64,000 nucleotides of DNA from Pseudomonadota bacterium. Its GTDB lineage: Bacteria > Pseudomonadota > Gammaproteobacteria > UBA9339. Position numbers and translations under genes: made by a program. Below the pieces are notes generated by a model. The model saw nothing but the letters and a program-made list of their open reading frames with translations. It was not told where the DNA came from and did no database searches. The DNA lies in contig JAJXWM010000003.1 in assembly GCA_021781615.1 (NCBI GenBank), positions 57,967 through 121,966 on the forward strand, written 5' to 3'. Of the stretch, positions 1 through 8,333 are shown piece after piece (position 1 is the stretch's first letter; every line of letters starts with the position of its first letter).

Positions 1-81
1 CTTGACAATAGCATAACAAGCAACCCCCAATCCGCCACTAATTTTCGGGGGAAACTCCCAACCATACATTAATACTTTCAT
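1..81 (-). CDS. Glycosyltransferase, glycogen-synthase-like (N-terminus only, runs off the window)
   Basis: Only the first 27 codons are present. The reverse strand starts with ATG at 81 and reads MKVLMYGWEFPPKISGGLG, the N-terminal signature of GT4/GT5 ADP- or UDP-glucose-dependent glycosyltransferases, in which the GGLG loop binds nucleotide sugar and acceptor. It lies 19 bp downstream of the debranching-enzyme gene on the same strand, with an AGGA-type ribosome binding site just before the start. The two therefore look like one glycogen or alpha-glucan operon. An in-frame ATG two codons upstream is an alternative start. Family assignment is good; the exact sugar donor cannot be told. Confidence 0.75.
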   Translation of the reverse strand, partial: MKVLMYGWEFPPKISGGLGVACYAIVK

Positions 82-100
82 AATCATCCTGAAATGTTTG

Positions 101-2065
101 TTATTTACCAATATTTAATAAATAGGTTAAACGCAATACCTCGGCCACGCTCCAAGCTTGGCTAATACAACCATCAGGGTAATGCGGCTCGTCACCAGAA
201 AAAATCTCAGCAATACTGCCAATCCCATACTCTGCCAAATGTCGCTGCAAAGCCTCCAAACAAGGATTGATAACCGCCAACACTTTACGTCGATCCGAAG
301 TTACTTTAAGCATTGCCTCCACAAAATGTCCCAATAACCACGGCCACACTGTACCATTATGATATGCACCATCACGCTTATTTTGCTCTCCCTGATAACT
401 ACCAATATACCCCGCCTCATTCTTAGCCAAAGTACGCAAACCATACGGAGTTAACAAATTTTCCTTAACTGCTGACACAACATCTACTGCAGTCTTAATT
501 AACAAGGGAGAATAAGGTAAAGAAACAGCAAAAATCTGATTAGGGCGCAGTAGTGAATTTTTCTCTTCCGCGTTTACAAAATCATATAAATATCCTTTCT
601 CTTTACACCAAAACGTCTCGCGAAAAGATGTCTGTACTAACAACAATAATTGCCGCAATTCCTCAGCAATAGGATCTTTTAACCACGCCGCCACTTCCGC
701 CATAAAACTAAGCATATTAAACCACAATGCATTAATCTCCACCTGATAACCATAACGAGGAGTTACCGGTTGGCCATTAACAACAGCATCCATCCAAGTT
801 AAATTAACCTCACGACTACCAGCATATAGCAAACCATTAGCCTGCATTTTAATATTGTATAAAGTGCCTTCTCGATAATACTTAAAAATATTTTTTATTG
901 TTGTCCAAAAATAGGTAGCAACCTCCTTAATATTTTTAGTTTTTAAACAATATTGCTGCACGGCCCAAACAAACCATAAGCTTGCATCGACAGTGTTATA
1001 GGCATTAGTCTCTTTGGTCGTACCAAAATAGTTGGGGATTAACCCCAAAGACTCTTGCGAAGCAAAAGTTTTAAGAATTGCTAAGCAAATATCTTCCTGA
1101 CCAGAATAAAGCGTTAACCCTGGCACTGAGATCATAGCATCTCGTCCCCACTCCAAAAACCAATGGTACCCAGCGACTATCGCCGGTGATCTCTTGTTAA
1201 TGATATTGGTAGCAATAAAACTCTGCCCAGCCTGATGTAACTGATCTTGAAATTCATTAATATTCTTCTTTGGAATGTCAGTAATTCGTCGATCTAATTC
1301 CTGCCGCCATTTTGTTGATAATTCATTTTTTTGCCGAGCTACACCACAAGAAAAAATAATTTCTCGCGTATTTTTAAATTCAAAAACAATCAACCCCGGA
1401 GAAAATAGATCTTCAGCATAATCATAACCACGCTCTCGTTCCCTTGCATAAAGAAAATTACAGTACCAAAGAGGTTTGGGTAAAAAGTTAAATTTGGCAT
1501 TTGCCTGAAAAAATGTTTTTGGCAACCCGGGGTATGGTGCAAAACTAAATCCATCGGGTAAACTTTCTACCCCAAACGCCAAAGAAGAGTTTTCACGCTG
1601 TAAACCATGAAAATTTCTATAAGAAAATAGCGGCCGTAAACTAAGGCTGCATTCACTATTGCCACTTGCCGTATACTTAAGCAATATAGCGTTTTCTTCA
1701 TGTGGCATTAAAATTTCTTTGGTCAAGACCACCTCTGGGAACTTAAAATTCCAGATCGGGTGGGTGGTAACTTTAAATTCGGCAAGATTGGTAAAACTAT
1801 CGCTTTGCAAAAAATCAGGATAAAGATGGGTGGTTAAAAAACTCTCTTTTGCCCCTTGCACCAGGATATCTTCAACCTTATTGAGGAGAACATATTTATC
1901 GGGAAGTCCTTCGAGCTTACTGACTAACAAACCATGATACTTACGGGTATTACAATTTAGGGTGGTGCTTGACGCATATCCTCCCAATCCGTTGGTCTCT
2001 AGCCATTCGGTGGATAGAGCTTTCTCTAATGACCACCTTGAATCTCTTGAATAAAGAAAGTGCAT
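101..2065 (-). CDS. Glycogen debranching enzyme, amylo-alpha-1,6-glucosidase (GDE-type)
   Basis: This 654-aa protein looks complete. Residues 20-50 carry EWLETNGLGGYASST and TRKYHGLLV, typical of the N-terminal GDE domain. The C-terminal (alpha/alpha)6 catalytic domain shows EWGRDAMISVPGL, NTVDASLWFVWA, PRYGYQVEINALW and a late block ending in RDGAYHNGTVWPWL. These fit archaeal/bacterial-type amylo-alpha-1,6-glucosidases (GH133), which hydrolyse alpha-1,6 branch points of glycogen-like glucans in the cytosol. The gene precedes a glycogen-synthase-like gene by 19 bp, implying co-transcription and a role in storage-glucan turnover. No signal peptide is visible. Confidence 0.88.
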   Translation of the reverse strand: MHFLYSRDSRWSLEKALSTEWLETNGLGGYASSTTLNCNTRKYHGLLVSKLEGLPDKYVLLNKVEDILVQGAKESFLTTHLYPDFLQSDSFTNLAEFKVTTHPIWNFKFPEVVLTKEILMPHEENAILLKYTASGNSECSLSLRPLFSYRNFHGLQRENSSLAFGVESLPDGFSFAPYPGLPKTFFQANAKFNFLPKPLWYCNFLYARERERGYDYAEDLFSPGLIVFEFKNTREIIFSCGVARQKNELSTKWRQELDRRITDIPKKNINEFQDQLHQAGQSFIATNIINKRSPAIVAGYHWFLEWGRDAMISVPGLTLYSGQEDICLAILKTFASQESLGLIPNYFGTTKETNAYNTVDASLWFVWAVQQYCLKTKNIKEVATYFWTTIKNIFKYYREGTLYNIKMQANGLLYAGSREVNLTWMDAVVNGQPVTPRYGYQVEINALWFNMLSFMAEVAAWLKDPIAEELRQLLLLVQTSFRETFWCKEKGYLYDFVNAEEKNSLLRPNQIFAVSLPYSPLLIKTAVDVVSAVKENLLTPYGLRTLAKNEAGYIGSYQGEQNKRDGAYHNGTVWPWLLGHFVEAMLKVTSDRRKVLAVINPCLEALQRHLAEYGIGSIAEIFSGDEPHYPDGCISQAWSVAEVLRLTYLLNIGK

Positions 2066-2330
2066 ATTCCCTCACACATTTAACCAAACCCCCGCTAATA
2101 ATCAACTAACCGGTCCTAACCACATGATAGATCTGGTATTGTAACACAATTTTATACAAAAAAAGTTTTTTATTTATAGCTCTCCCCAAAAAAAGTTCCA
2201 AATAAAGTCAAATATTATCTATTAACTAAAATAGAACAAATTGCTGCAAGAGACCATCTATTTCAAACCTAATCTTTCGCTATAATATAATTTGATAACT
2301 TATTAAAAAAATGATGTTTTTATGTGTATA
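2066..2330. other. AT-rich intergenic region upstream of the debranching-enzyme gene
   Basis: No convincing reading frame is seen here. It should contain the promoter of the leftward glycogen genes. The sequence is very AT-rich with A-runs around 2158-2170, and no hexamer pair stands out. It ends at the palindromic repeat copy beginning near 2331. Confidence 0.4.
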
Positions 2331-2460
2331 AAAAATCAATTTTTTAACTACGCCCGCGGTATTAATCACGGGCTTGTCCAAGGGGGATAAGCTCTGCCTC
2401 CCCCCTTGGACAAGCCACCATTGCTTTGTTCCCACGCGAAGACCGCGTGGAATAAATTTA
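2331..2460. repeat. Interspersed palindromic repeat, copy A (~130 bp)
   Basis: Copy A of a dispersed element also found at 4971-5098 and 40166-40264. It starts with AATCAATTTTTTAACT and has a core inverted repeat, CCAAGGGGGA...TCCCCCTTGG. A second stem (CCACGCG.. / ..CGCGTGG) precedes the ending AATAAATTTA. All copies lie between genes and show the same order of blocks. GC content of the core is far above the surroundings. No coding potential is seen. Function is unknown; a MITE/REP-like element or a structured transcript end are both possible. Confidence 0.8.
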
Positions 2461-2528
2461 ATATCAACGACTTTAAGGAGGCTAAATTATGCTACCACAA
2501 TAATTAATAAAAGAAGAAACATAGCCTT

Positions 2529-3431
2529 CTAGTTACGATATCCCATTTGCTGCAAAAGCTTATCGTCATTCGTCCATTTGTTTTTTACCTTAACCCAAAG
2601 CTGTAAAAAAACCTTATGCGCAAATAAATCTTCCATATCGCGACGCGCTAACATCCCTATTTTTTTCAAGACTTCACCGCCTTTCCCAATAATAATTATT
2701 TTCTGGCCACGACGCTCGACATAAATTGTTGCCACAACATTTAGTATGTCTTTTTTAAGCTTCATCTGATCGATCATTACCGAAACCGCATATGGCAATT
2801 CCTGCCCTAAAAAGCGGGTTAATTTCTCACGAATAATCTCTGCGGCTAAAAATTTATCATCGCGGTCAGTTTGTTGCGAAACAGGGAAAAATAAAGGATT
2901 TTTTGGTAATAATTTCTTTACCTCTCCCTCTAACGCTTCAATATTAGTACCTTTTTCAGCAGACAGCGGCACTATCGCAACAAATTCCCGTTTATCACTA
3001 ATCTTTTTTATGTAGCCAAGTAACTTTTCTTTTTGGGGAACTAAATCTACTTTATTGATAGCTAAAATCACGGGCTTTTCAAGCTTTGACAAAGCTTCTA
3101 AAACAAACTCATCCTCATCTTGCCAAATAGTTCCAACCACCATAAAAATAATCACATCGACATCACCAAAGGCACTAAAAGCCTCCTGATTCATGTAAGA
3201 ATTAAGCTTGCTATCGATCTTCTTGTGTATTCCCGGGGTATCGACATATACTGCCTGATAGTTATCAACAGTTTTCACCCCTAAAATTTTATGTCTAGTA
3301 GTTTGCGCCTTATCAGCAGTAATACTAATTTTTTTGCCAAGAATTTGATTAAGCAAAGTTGATTTACCAACATTGGTGCGCCCTAAAATGGCGATATAAC
3401 CAGCATACGTGTCGTTACTATTATTATTCAT
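2529..3431 (-). CDS. era: GTPase Era, 16S rRNA maturation and 30S assembly
   Basis: A 300-aa protein with all G motifs of Era: GRTNVGKST (G1), a TTRH switch (G2), DTPGI (G3), NKVD (G4) and SAEKG (G5). A C-terminal KH domain has IIIIGKGGEVLKKIG. Era binds the 3' end of 16S rRNA and couples ribosome maturation to growth. The gene is the last of a lepB-rnc-era cluster; its start is 3 bp after the rnc stop, so translation is probably coupled. Length and motif order are those of a normal Era. No recO follows, unlike in many gammaproteobacteria. Confidence 0.97.
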   Translation of the reverse strand: MNNNSNDTYAGYIAILGRTNVGKSTLLNQILGKKISITADKAQTTRHKILGVKTVDNYQAVYVDTPGIHKKIDSKLNSYMNQEAFSAFGDVDVIIFMVVGTIWQDEDEFVLEALSKLEKPVILAINKVDLVPQKEKLLGYIKKISDKREFVAIVPLSAEKGTNIEALEGEVKKLLPKNPLFFPVSQQTDRDDKFLAAEIIREKLTRFLGQELPYAVSVMIDQMKLKKDILNVVATIYVERRGQKIIIIGKGGEVLKKIGMLARRDMEDLFAHKVFLQLWVKVKNKWTNDDKLLQQMGYRN

Positions 3432-3434
3432 TTA

Positions 3435-4100
3435 TTAGACTTGACCAATCTTAGCTAGCATACTTTTAGCAGCATCCCGCTCAGCAATACGTTTATTAGG
3501 ACCAATACCGATGGTTACTTCATCAACCCCAGAAACCTTACACGAAACAGTAAAAATTCGTGAATGTGCAGCCCCTGAAGTATCAGTAACTGTATAAATT
3601 GGCAGTGGCAACTTACGCATTTGTAGTAATTCTTGCAAGCAGGTTTTAGGATCTTTTTGGGCAACACCAGCAGTCTCGTTCAGACGGCTAGCAAACCAAT
3701 TCAAAACATGGGTTTGCGTCACTGAAAAACCACCATCTAAATATATAGCACCGATAATCGCCTCCATCGCATCAGCAAGAATCGATTGACGCCCCCCACT
3801 ACCGCGAAGCTCTCCAGAACCAAACTGTAAATATTTACCAATCATAAGCTCACCAGCAAGCTCAGCTAAAACCTCACCATTAACCAAGTTAGCACGCAAC
3901 CGACTAAGCTCACCCTCTTTGATCTCTGGATAACGATAAAAAAGCTCAGCAGCAATGATAAAATTTAAGGACGCATCACCAAGAAACTCCAGACGTTCAT
4001 TACTAAGCTTGCCCATACTGCGGTGACGTAAGGCCCGGTCGAGCAATTCTTGATTGGTAAAGGTGTAACCAAGTTTTTCGGAAAGCGCTTGATGAGGCAT
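3435..4100 (-). CDS. rnc: Ribonuclease III
   Basis: 221 aa. The catalytic domain has the signature ERLEFLGDASLNF near residues 37-49 and DAMEAIIGAIYLDGG near 110-125, which carries the conserved D and E metal ligands. The C-terminal double-stranded RNA-binding domain starts at about residue 150 (DPKTCLQELLQ) and ends with a typical AERDAAKSML motif. The enzyme cleaves dsRNA in rRNA precursors and structured mRNAs. It lies between lepB and era with 3-bp gaps on both sides, the conserved gammaproteobacterial order. The start is MPHQALSEKLGY, matching the usual family N-terminus. Confidence 0.97.
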   Translation of the reverse strand: MPHQALSEKLGYTFTNQELLDRALRHRSMGKLSNERLEFLGDASLNFIIAAELFYRYPEIKEGELSRLRANLVNGEVLAELAGELMIGKYLQFGSGELRGSGGRQSILADAMEAIIGAIYLDGGFSVTQTHVLNWFASRLNETAGVAQKDPKTCLQELLQMRKLPLPIYTVTDTSGAAHSRIFTVSCKVSGVDEVTIGIGPNKRIAERDAAKSMLAKIGQV

Positions 4101-4103
4101 AAA

Positions 4104-4889
4104 CTAACGAACCCTATTACCAATTCTTTCCCAACGAACGCTATAGTTTTCAGCATCCCAACTCATCCAAACCCCAAATACTTTACCAATTAGATTCTCT
4201 TCTGGAACAAATCCCCATTCACGACCATCGTTACTATTATCGCGGTTATCACCCATCATAAAATAGGAGTTAGGCGGCACAGTAAGATCGATATTTTCCC
4301 ATTCCTTACGCCCAGGCTTAACAAATATCTTGTGGACTACTCCATCCAAATTCTCTTCTTTAAGTTGTACTGAAGAAGGAAAAATATCAGAAGCATCAAG
4401 CTCCATACCAAGTAATTTCTGTGACATTAACTTACCATTAATAGTTAACATCTTATTACGATAAACAACATGATCACCGGGCACACCAATTACCCGCTTA
4501 ACATAAAGCGTGCCTGGGTTTTCAGGATAGCGAAACAGTGCAATATCTCCACGCTGAGGTGCGCTAATATTAAAAACCTTAACATTTAAAACCGGCAGCC
4601 GTAAACCATAAATATATTGGTTTGCCACTATAAAATCTCCCGGCATAATCGTCGGCGCCAAAGAGCCGGTGGGAACACGAAAAGGCTGCACCAAAAAAGA
4701 ACGAATTAATAGTACCAACAAAAATACGGGAAAAAATGCACGCGCATATTCAAAAACAACCACAAACACTTTATGTTTGCGCCCCCTTTTTTTAGAAAAA
4801 ACAAAAAGATCAAGCAACGCAAGAATACCCGTTAATAATGTCAACGACGTCAAAACAAAAGGAACATCAAAATAGATATCAAATTTCAT
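4104..4889 (-). CDS. lepB: Signal peptidase I
   Basis: 261 aa with two N-terminal membrane segments (about residues 12-30 and 50-68), then the S26 catalytic domain. The nucleophile serine sits in RVPTGSLAPTIMPGD, where the family usually has SGSM, so Met is replaced by Leu. The general base lysine is in YVKRVIGVPGD. The box MGDNRDNSNDGREWG is complete. LepB removes signal peptides from secreted proteins at the outer face of the inner membrane. It is the first gene of lepB-rnc-era. lepA, often upstream in gammaproteobacteria, is absent here; upstream is repeat-rich non-coding DNA. Confidence 0.96.
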   Translation of the reverse strand: MKFDIYFDVPFVLTSLTLLTGILALLDLFVFSKKRGRKHKVFVVVFEYARAFFPVFLLVLLIRSFLVQPFRVPTGSLAPTIMPGDFIVANQYIYGLRLPVLNVKVFNISAPQRGDIALFRYPENPGTLYVKRVIGVPGDHVVYRNKMLTINGKLMSQKLLGMELDASDIFPSSVQLKEENLDGVVHKIFVKPGRKEWENIDLTVPPNSYFMMGDNRDNSNDGREWGFVPEENLIGKVFGVWMSWDAENYSVRWERIGNRVR

Positions 4890-4970
4890 GTGTTATATTG
4901 CACCCAGTTAAATAGTTTATTAGCACCTGATTATAATGATCAATCACACAGTTGCAAACTTAATTTAAAT

Positions 4971-5098
4971 GAAAATCAATTTTTTGACTGCGCCCAGGGT
5001 ATGAACCCCGGGCTGGTCCAAGGGGGAGAACTACGCTTCTCCCCCTTGGCAATCCCCCATCGCTTTGTTCCCGCGCAAGACCGCTTGGAATAAATTTT
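4971..5098. repeat. Interspersed palindromic repeat, copy B (~128 bp)
   Basis: Second copy of the element at 2331-2460, in the same orientation. It starts AATCAATTTTTTGACTGCGCCC and contains GGTCCAAGGGGGAGAA / TTCTCCCCCTTGG, then the block CCCCCATCGCTTTGTTCCCGCGC, and ends GGAATAAATTTTAA. Short predicted reading frames on both strands in this stretch simply read through the repeat and are not genes. Confidence 0.8.
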
Positions 5099-5219
5099 AA
5101 CTGATAAGTAAACGAATATTTTTTTGTTGGACCACCACCATCCAAATGCCGCCATCATCCAACATGTTGATACTTCATTGTTTTTAAGCTTAATTTGCCA
5201 TAAAAATATTGTAATTATT

Positions 5220-5264
5220 CAGCATCACTGTAAGTAGCGTTTTTTGCTACTTACAGTGATGCTG
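5220..5264. repeat. Perfect 19-bp-stem hairpin element, copy 1
   Basis: Arms at 5220-5238 and 5246-5264 are perfectly complementary (left arm CAGCATCACTGTAAGTAGC) around a 7-nt GTTTTTT loop. The same element with the same flanks (GTAATTATT before, ATATATCGC after) recurs at 41192-41236 with the loop in inverted orientation. It could act as a bidirectional terminator between lepB and the 5420-7813 gene. The conserved flanks, however, point to a dispersed element. Confidence 0.8.
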
Positions 5265-5342
5265 ATATATCGCTACATTGTGGCAGATATAACAAATTAC
5301 TTCTTAAAATTTATTTGGGTACCACTTAACTTGGCCTTTACA

Positions 5343-5392
5343 TTCAGCATAATTTTTGAGCAGCGCTTTTTGCTGCTCAAAATTATGCTGAA
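5343..5392. repeat. Long hairpin, related to the 5220 element
   Basis: The arms TTCAGCATAATTTTTGAGC (from 5343) and its complement (to 5392) form a 20-22-bp stem with one missing A, around a GCTTTTT loop. The outer TTCAGCAT and the T-rich loop match the hairpin at 5220-5264, so both belong to one loose family. It lies 28 bp beyond the 3' end of the leftward 797-aa gene and is a plausible terminator for it. Confidence 0.7.
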
Positions 5393-5419
5393 CGGTTACA
5401 AAATATTTAGCATTATCTT

Positions 5420-7813
5420 TTAGATAGACATGCGCGTTACCGAAAATAAAGATGGAGTAAGCTTCAATATTGGCACGGATACACCAAGTATAGACTGGGA
5501 AGATGGTGGTATAAGCGGCGGCATGGATACAGATACACCAAGCATAGCCTGGGGAGGTGGTGTAAGCGCTGGTGTAGATGAAGCTAGATTAGACAAAACA
5601 GGAGGATCGCCAACATACACACCGCCAATCACTTCACCAAAAGTTTCTTCAGCTGCTCTTGGTGAACAAAGAGGAACTTTTTTACTATCTGCATCTGAAT
5701 ATTTAAACCAAATCATACCATCCAAATATTGTCCAATAGTTACATTCCCTACGGTGTATTTAGTATATAGAGCGTGCTGAACATTGGGTCTACAGTTGGT
5801 AAGAGTTACTTGAGCTTCACCTTGCGGAGCAAGAATAGGTAACTTGCCAACTACCATACAAGTTGTAGGATCTGAGCTTCTAATTTCTTCTACCCTTATC
5901 ATGCCCTCACGCACATGACTTTGAAGGGTCAACATAACTGTATTAGCACCCGCTGAAGCCGATGTACCGGGCGCCCCTGATTCCACAACGCTTTCTGGCT
6001 CCATACCACTCAATGTTAAAGCATTTAAATAACCACTACCCAACTTATTACCACCAGATTTTAAATAATACTTATGTTGCAGATCTATATATCCGGCTCT
6101 CTCATTCTCACCACTTGCCACTATTGCCAGCACTTTATCGCCAATTAACGCCTCATATGAGAAAAATCTATACCACTTAAGAAATGGCACTTGAGCGCCG
6201 ACTTGAGCTCTAGCACTTAATCGGCTCGTACCACGAGACTTCTCTGGTCGCCATTCGCCATGAAAATCCTCATAAAAACTCCGAACCTCACTAAGCATAA
6301 CTATCCCAACATTAATAACATGATGAATTAATGCGCGTAATATACCAAAGTAATGTTCTTGACGACGCGCCGTTGTAAGAGCAGCATATTTTTCAGCATC
6401 ATCATGCTCATAGTTATGCACTTCTGCTTCAGCTGGAACAGCTCTTGAAACAGGTTTTAAAATGTTTTTTATATCAAATTCAGAATCCACTGCCCTCATC
6501 GCCATAATTTGATCATCACAAATTACACATGAGGAACCATCATCATTTAACTGTGAAGTACACCTATAATCACCTTTTGTCCTTATATTACTAGGTATAA
6601 CCTGTTGCGCCATCTTTCCTGCCAACCTTTTTTGCTGTCGACAATAAGCGTTAAATTTTGCAGCAAGATAGGAAGAACTAACAAAAGTTCTTTTATCTAA
6701 ACCAACACTGGTTTCGTCTTCCACACCAAGCTTATCTTTATCTAACGGAATATTCTTATCCTTAAAAAATGATAAAACTGATTCAGTTATAGCCACACCT
6801 TCTTTTGAAGAACCTTCTTTAAGCAATACCTCTATGATAAGACCACCAATATCACAAATATTATACATATTAAGAAAACGGTATTCTACAACACCAACAA
6901 TCAATTCATAAGTTACTTTATAGCAAAGATATTTAGGATCATTTAGATCGACCTTATGATAAATTGTTTTAAAAAACGCCCGAGCAACTTCACCACCAAT
7001 CTTGGCTCGTAGAAGATAAAACCAAAAATTATTGTCATCAGAAGTTAAAGCAATTCCAATTGCCTTACCTAAATCCTTAGTAAAAGTAAGTGTACGAGAA
7101 GACTTATCAACTAACAAACTCTGCTCTAAAGCTAAAATGGGTAAAAAAGACCGACTAAAAAAAGGATTATTAGTTCCTGAATGCTTAACAAGATTTTCTA
7201 AAACCTTCATGTAGGCATAACGCCAAATTTCCCTGGCCGGGCCGTCTTCGCTTTTTCCCCAGAGATTAGCTAAATAAGTAGTCTCATCGTTTGATTTATT
7301 TCCATTAGCACCATTGACATCAATGACATCCTTTGTCTTATGAAAGATACTTCTTAAATTTTCAGCGAATTGATCATCGATTTTTCCTTGCAGCAGTTGT
7401 TGTTCAATCCGTTCTTCCAACAAACGCCAATATTTTGTAATAACAACAATGTTTTTATAAAAATACGAAAATATATTTGCAATTAGATCAGGAAGATCCT
7501 TTTCTTTTTCCGATTTCTCTTGATAAGCCAAGAAAATAGTTGCCAACCCATTCGCCAGCTGCTCTAACTCAACTAACTCTTCCTTGGTGAAATTAGCAAT
7601 GACATCATCGCTAACATTTTTGATTTTTTCATCGGCTTGTAATACTTGATTTTCTAAGGTGGAAGAATTGGTATCAACCTCGCAAACATCCTCCGCTCTT
7701 GCTGGAGGCATCAAAAAGCTTAAAAAGATTACAAGTAGCATACAAGAAATAAATCGACAAGACCGTCGACAAACTGGGAATCTGTTATTTGACACACCAA
7801 TAAAATAATACAT
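5420..7813 (-). CDS. Secreted protein of unknown function, 797 aa
   Basis: Not recognised. The N-terminus has a long basic n-region, a hydrophobic stretch (MLLVIFLSFLMPPARA, about residues 25-40) and a likely cleavage after ARA, so Sec export is expected. The start at 7813 is supported by GGGGGAG seven bases upstream. The mature part is mostly helical and charged at first. Around residues 420-450 is a small Cys cluster (CTSQ...CVICDDQ), and residues ~500-740 look more beta-rich. The last 60 residues are Pro/Ser-rich with an imperfect repeat (PP.A.LGVSVSMP / PPSSQSILGVSVP). Host-directed or envelope functions are possible; no enzyme motif is seen. Confidence 0.75.
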   Translation of the reverse strand: MYYFIGVSNNRFPVCRRSCRFISCMLLVIFLSFLMPPARAEDVCEVDTNSSTLENQVLQADEKIKNVSDDVIANFTKEELVELEQLANGLATIFLAYQEKSEKEKDLPDLIANIFSYFYKNIVVITKYWRLLEERIEQQLLQGKIDDQFAENLRSIFHKTKDVIDVNGANGNKSNDETTYLANLWGKSEDGPAREIWRYAYMKVLENLVKHSGTNNPFFSRSFLPILALEQSLLVDKSSRTLTFTKDLGKAIGIALTSDDNNFWFYLLRAKIGGEVARAFFKTIYHKVDLNDPKYLCYKVTYELIVGVVEYRFLNMYNICDIGGLIIEVLLKEGSSKEGVAITESVLSFFKDKNIPLDKDKLGVEDETSVGLDKRTFVSSSYLAAKFNAYCRQQKRLAGKMAQQVIPSNIRTKGDYRCTSQLNDDGSSCVICDDQIMAMRAVDSEFDIKNILKPVSRAVPAEAEVHNYEHDDAEKYAALTTARRQEHYFGILRALIHHVINVGIVMLSEVRSFYEDFHGEWRPEKSRGTSRLSARAQVGAQVPFLKWYRFFSYEALIGDKVLAIVASGENERAGYIDLQHKYYLKSGGNKLGSGYLNALTLSGMEPESVVESGAPGTSASAGANTVMLTLQSHVREGMIRVEEIRSSDPTTCMVVGKLPILAPQGEAQVTLTNCRPNVQHALYTKYTVGNVTIGQYLDGMIWFKYSDADSKKVPLCSPRAAEETFGEVIGGVYVGDPPVLSNLASSTPALTPPPQAMLGVSVSMPPLIPPSSQSILGVSVPILKLTPSLFSVTRMSI

Positions 7814-8333
7814 GATATGCTCCCCCTATCGCTCAAATTAAATATATTAGAGATATCTAGATAGCTCGCCTTTCGATTGCGAATGGATGATAACAGAGAA
7901 TTATTAAGGTTTTATTATGACTTTTTAGTTTCTACTGTGGTATGAAAAATAATTCTAATCCAAGCCATTATAGCAATCACCTAAAATACGGAACCCAAAA
8001 TTGAAATCATTGATAACCACAGGCTCTAGCCTGCACTCTTAACTTATGCAAGTTGGTGACTACTCCCTCACCAAAAAACTCACAAGAAAACTTTTATCTT
8101 CAATATGTTAAACGCTCTTGCTGCTATTGCAACTGCTCGTTTACTCACACTAATAAAATGTTACCGAAAGCATGGTTTAGGATAAAGAGTTTATTTTTCT
8201 TATGCTTTTGTTTATAATGTATGTCGCCAGGCCAATATAATGTCTTAATGTCTAATATACTCTGAATCCTGGAACGGAATGTTTTAATTTTATTTGGACG
8301 TATTTAGAGTGATCATTTTATAAGGAGACAGAC
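7814..8333. other. Intergenic region between divergent genes 5420-7813 and 8334-10298
   Basis: About 520 bp without a gene. It must hold promoters for both divergent genes. A TATAAT at 8213-8218 is the best -10 candidate for the rightward gene, with only a weak T-rich -35 region. A strong AAGGAG at 8322-8327 sits six bases before the rightward ATG. No repeat copy or RNA gene was recognised. Confidence 0.45.

Noticed and set aside
5430..5780. Rightward open frame of 116 aa with DTPSI repeats
   Set aside because: It is antisense to the Pro-rich C-terminal repeat of the secreted 797-aa gene, has no ribosome binding site, and the apparent repeat is the mirror of that coding repeat.
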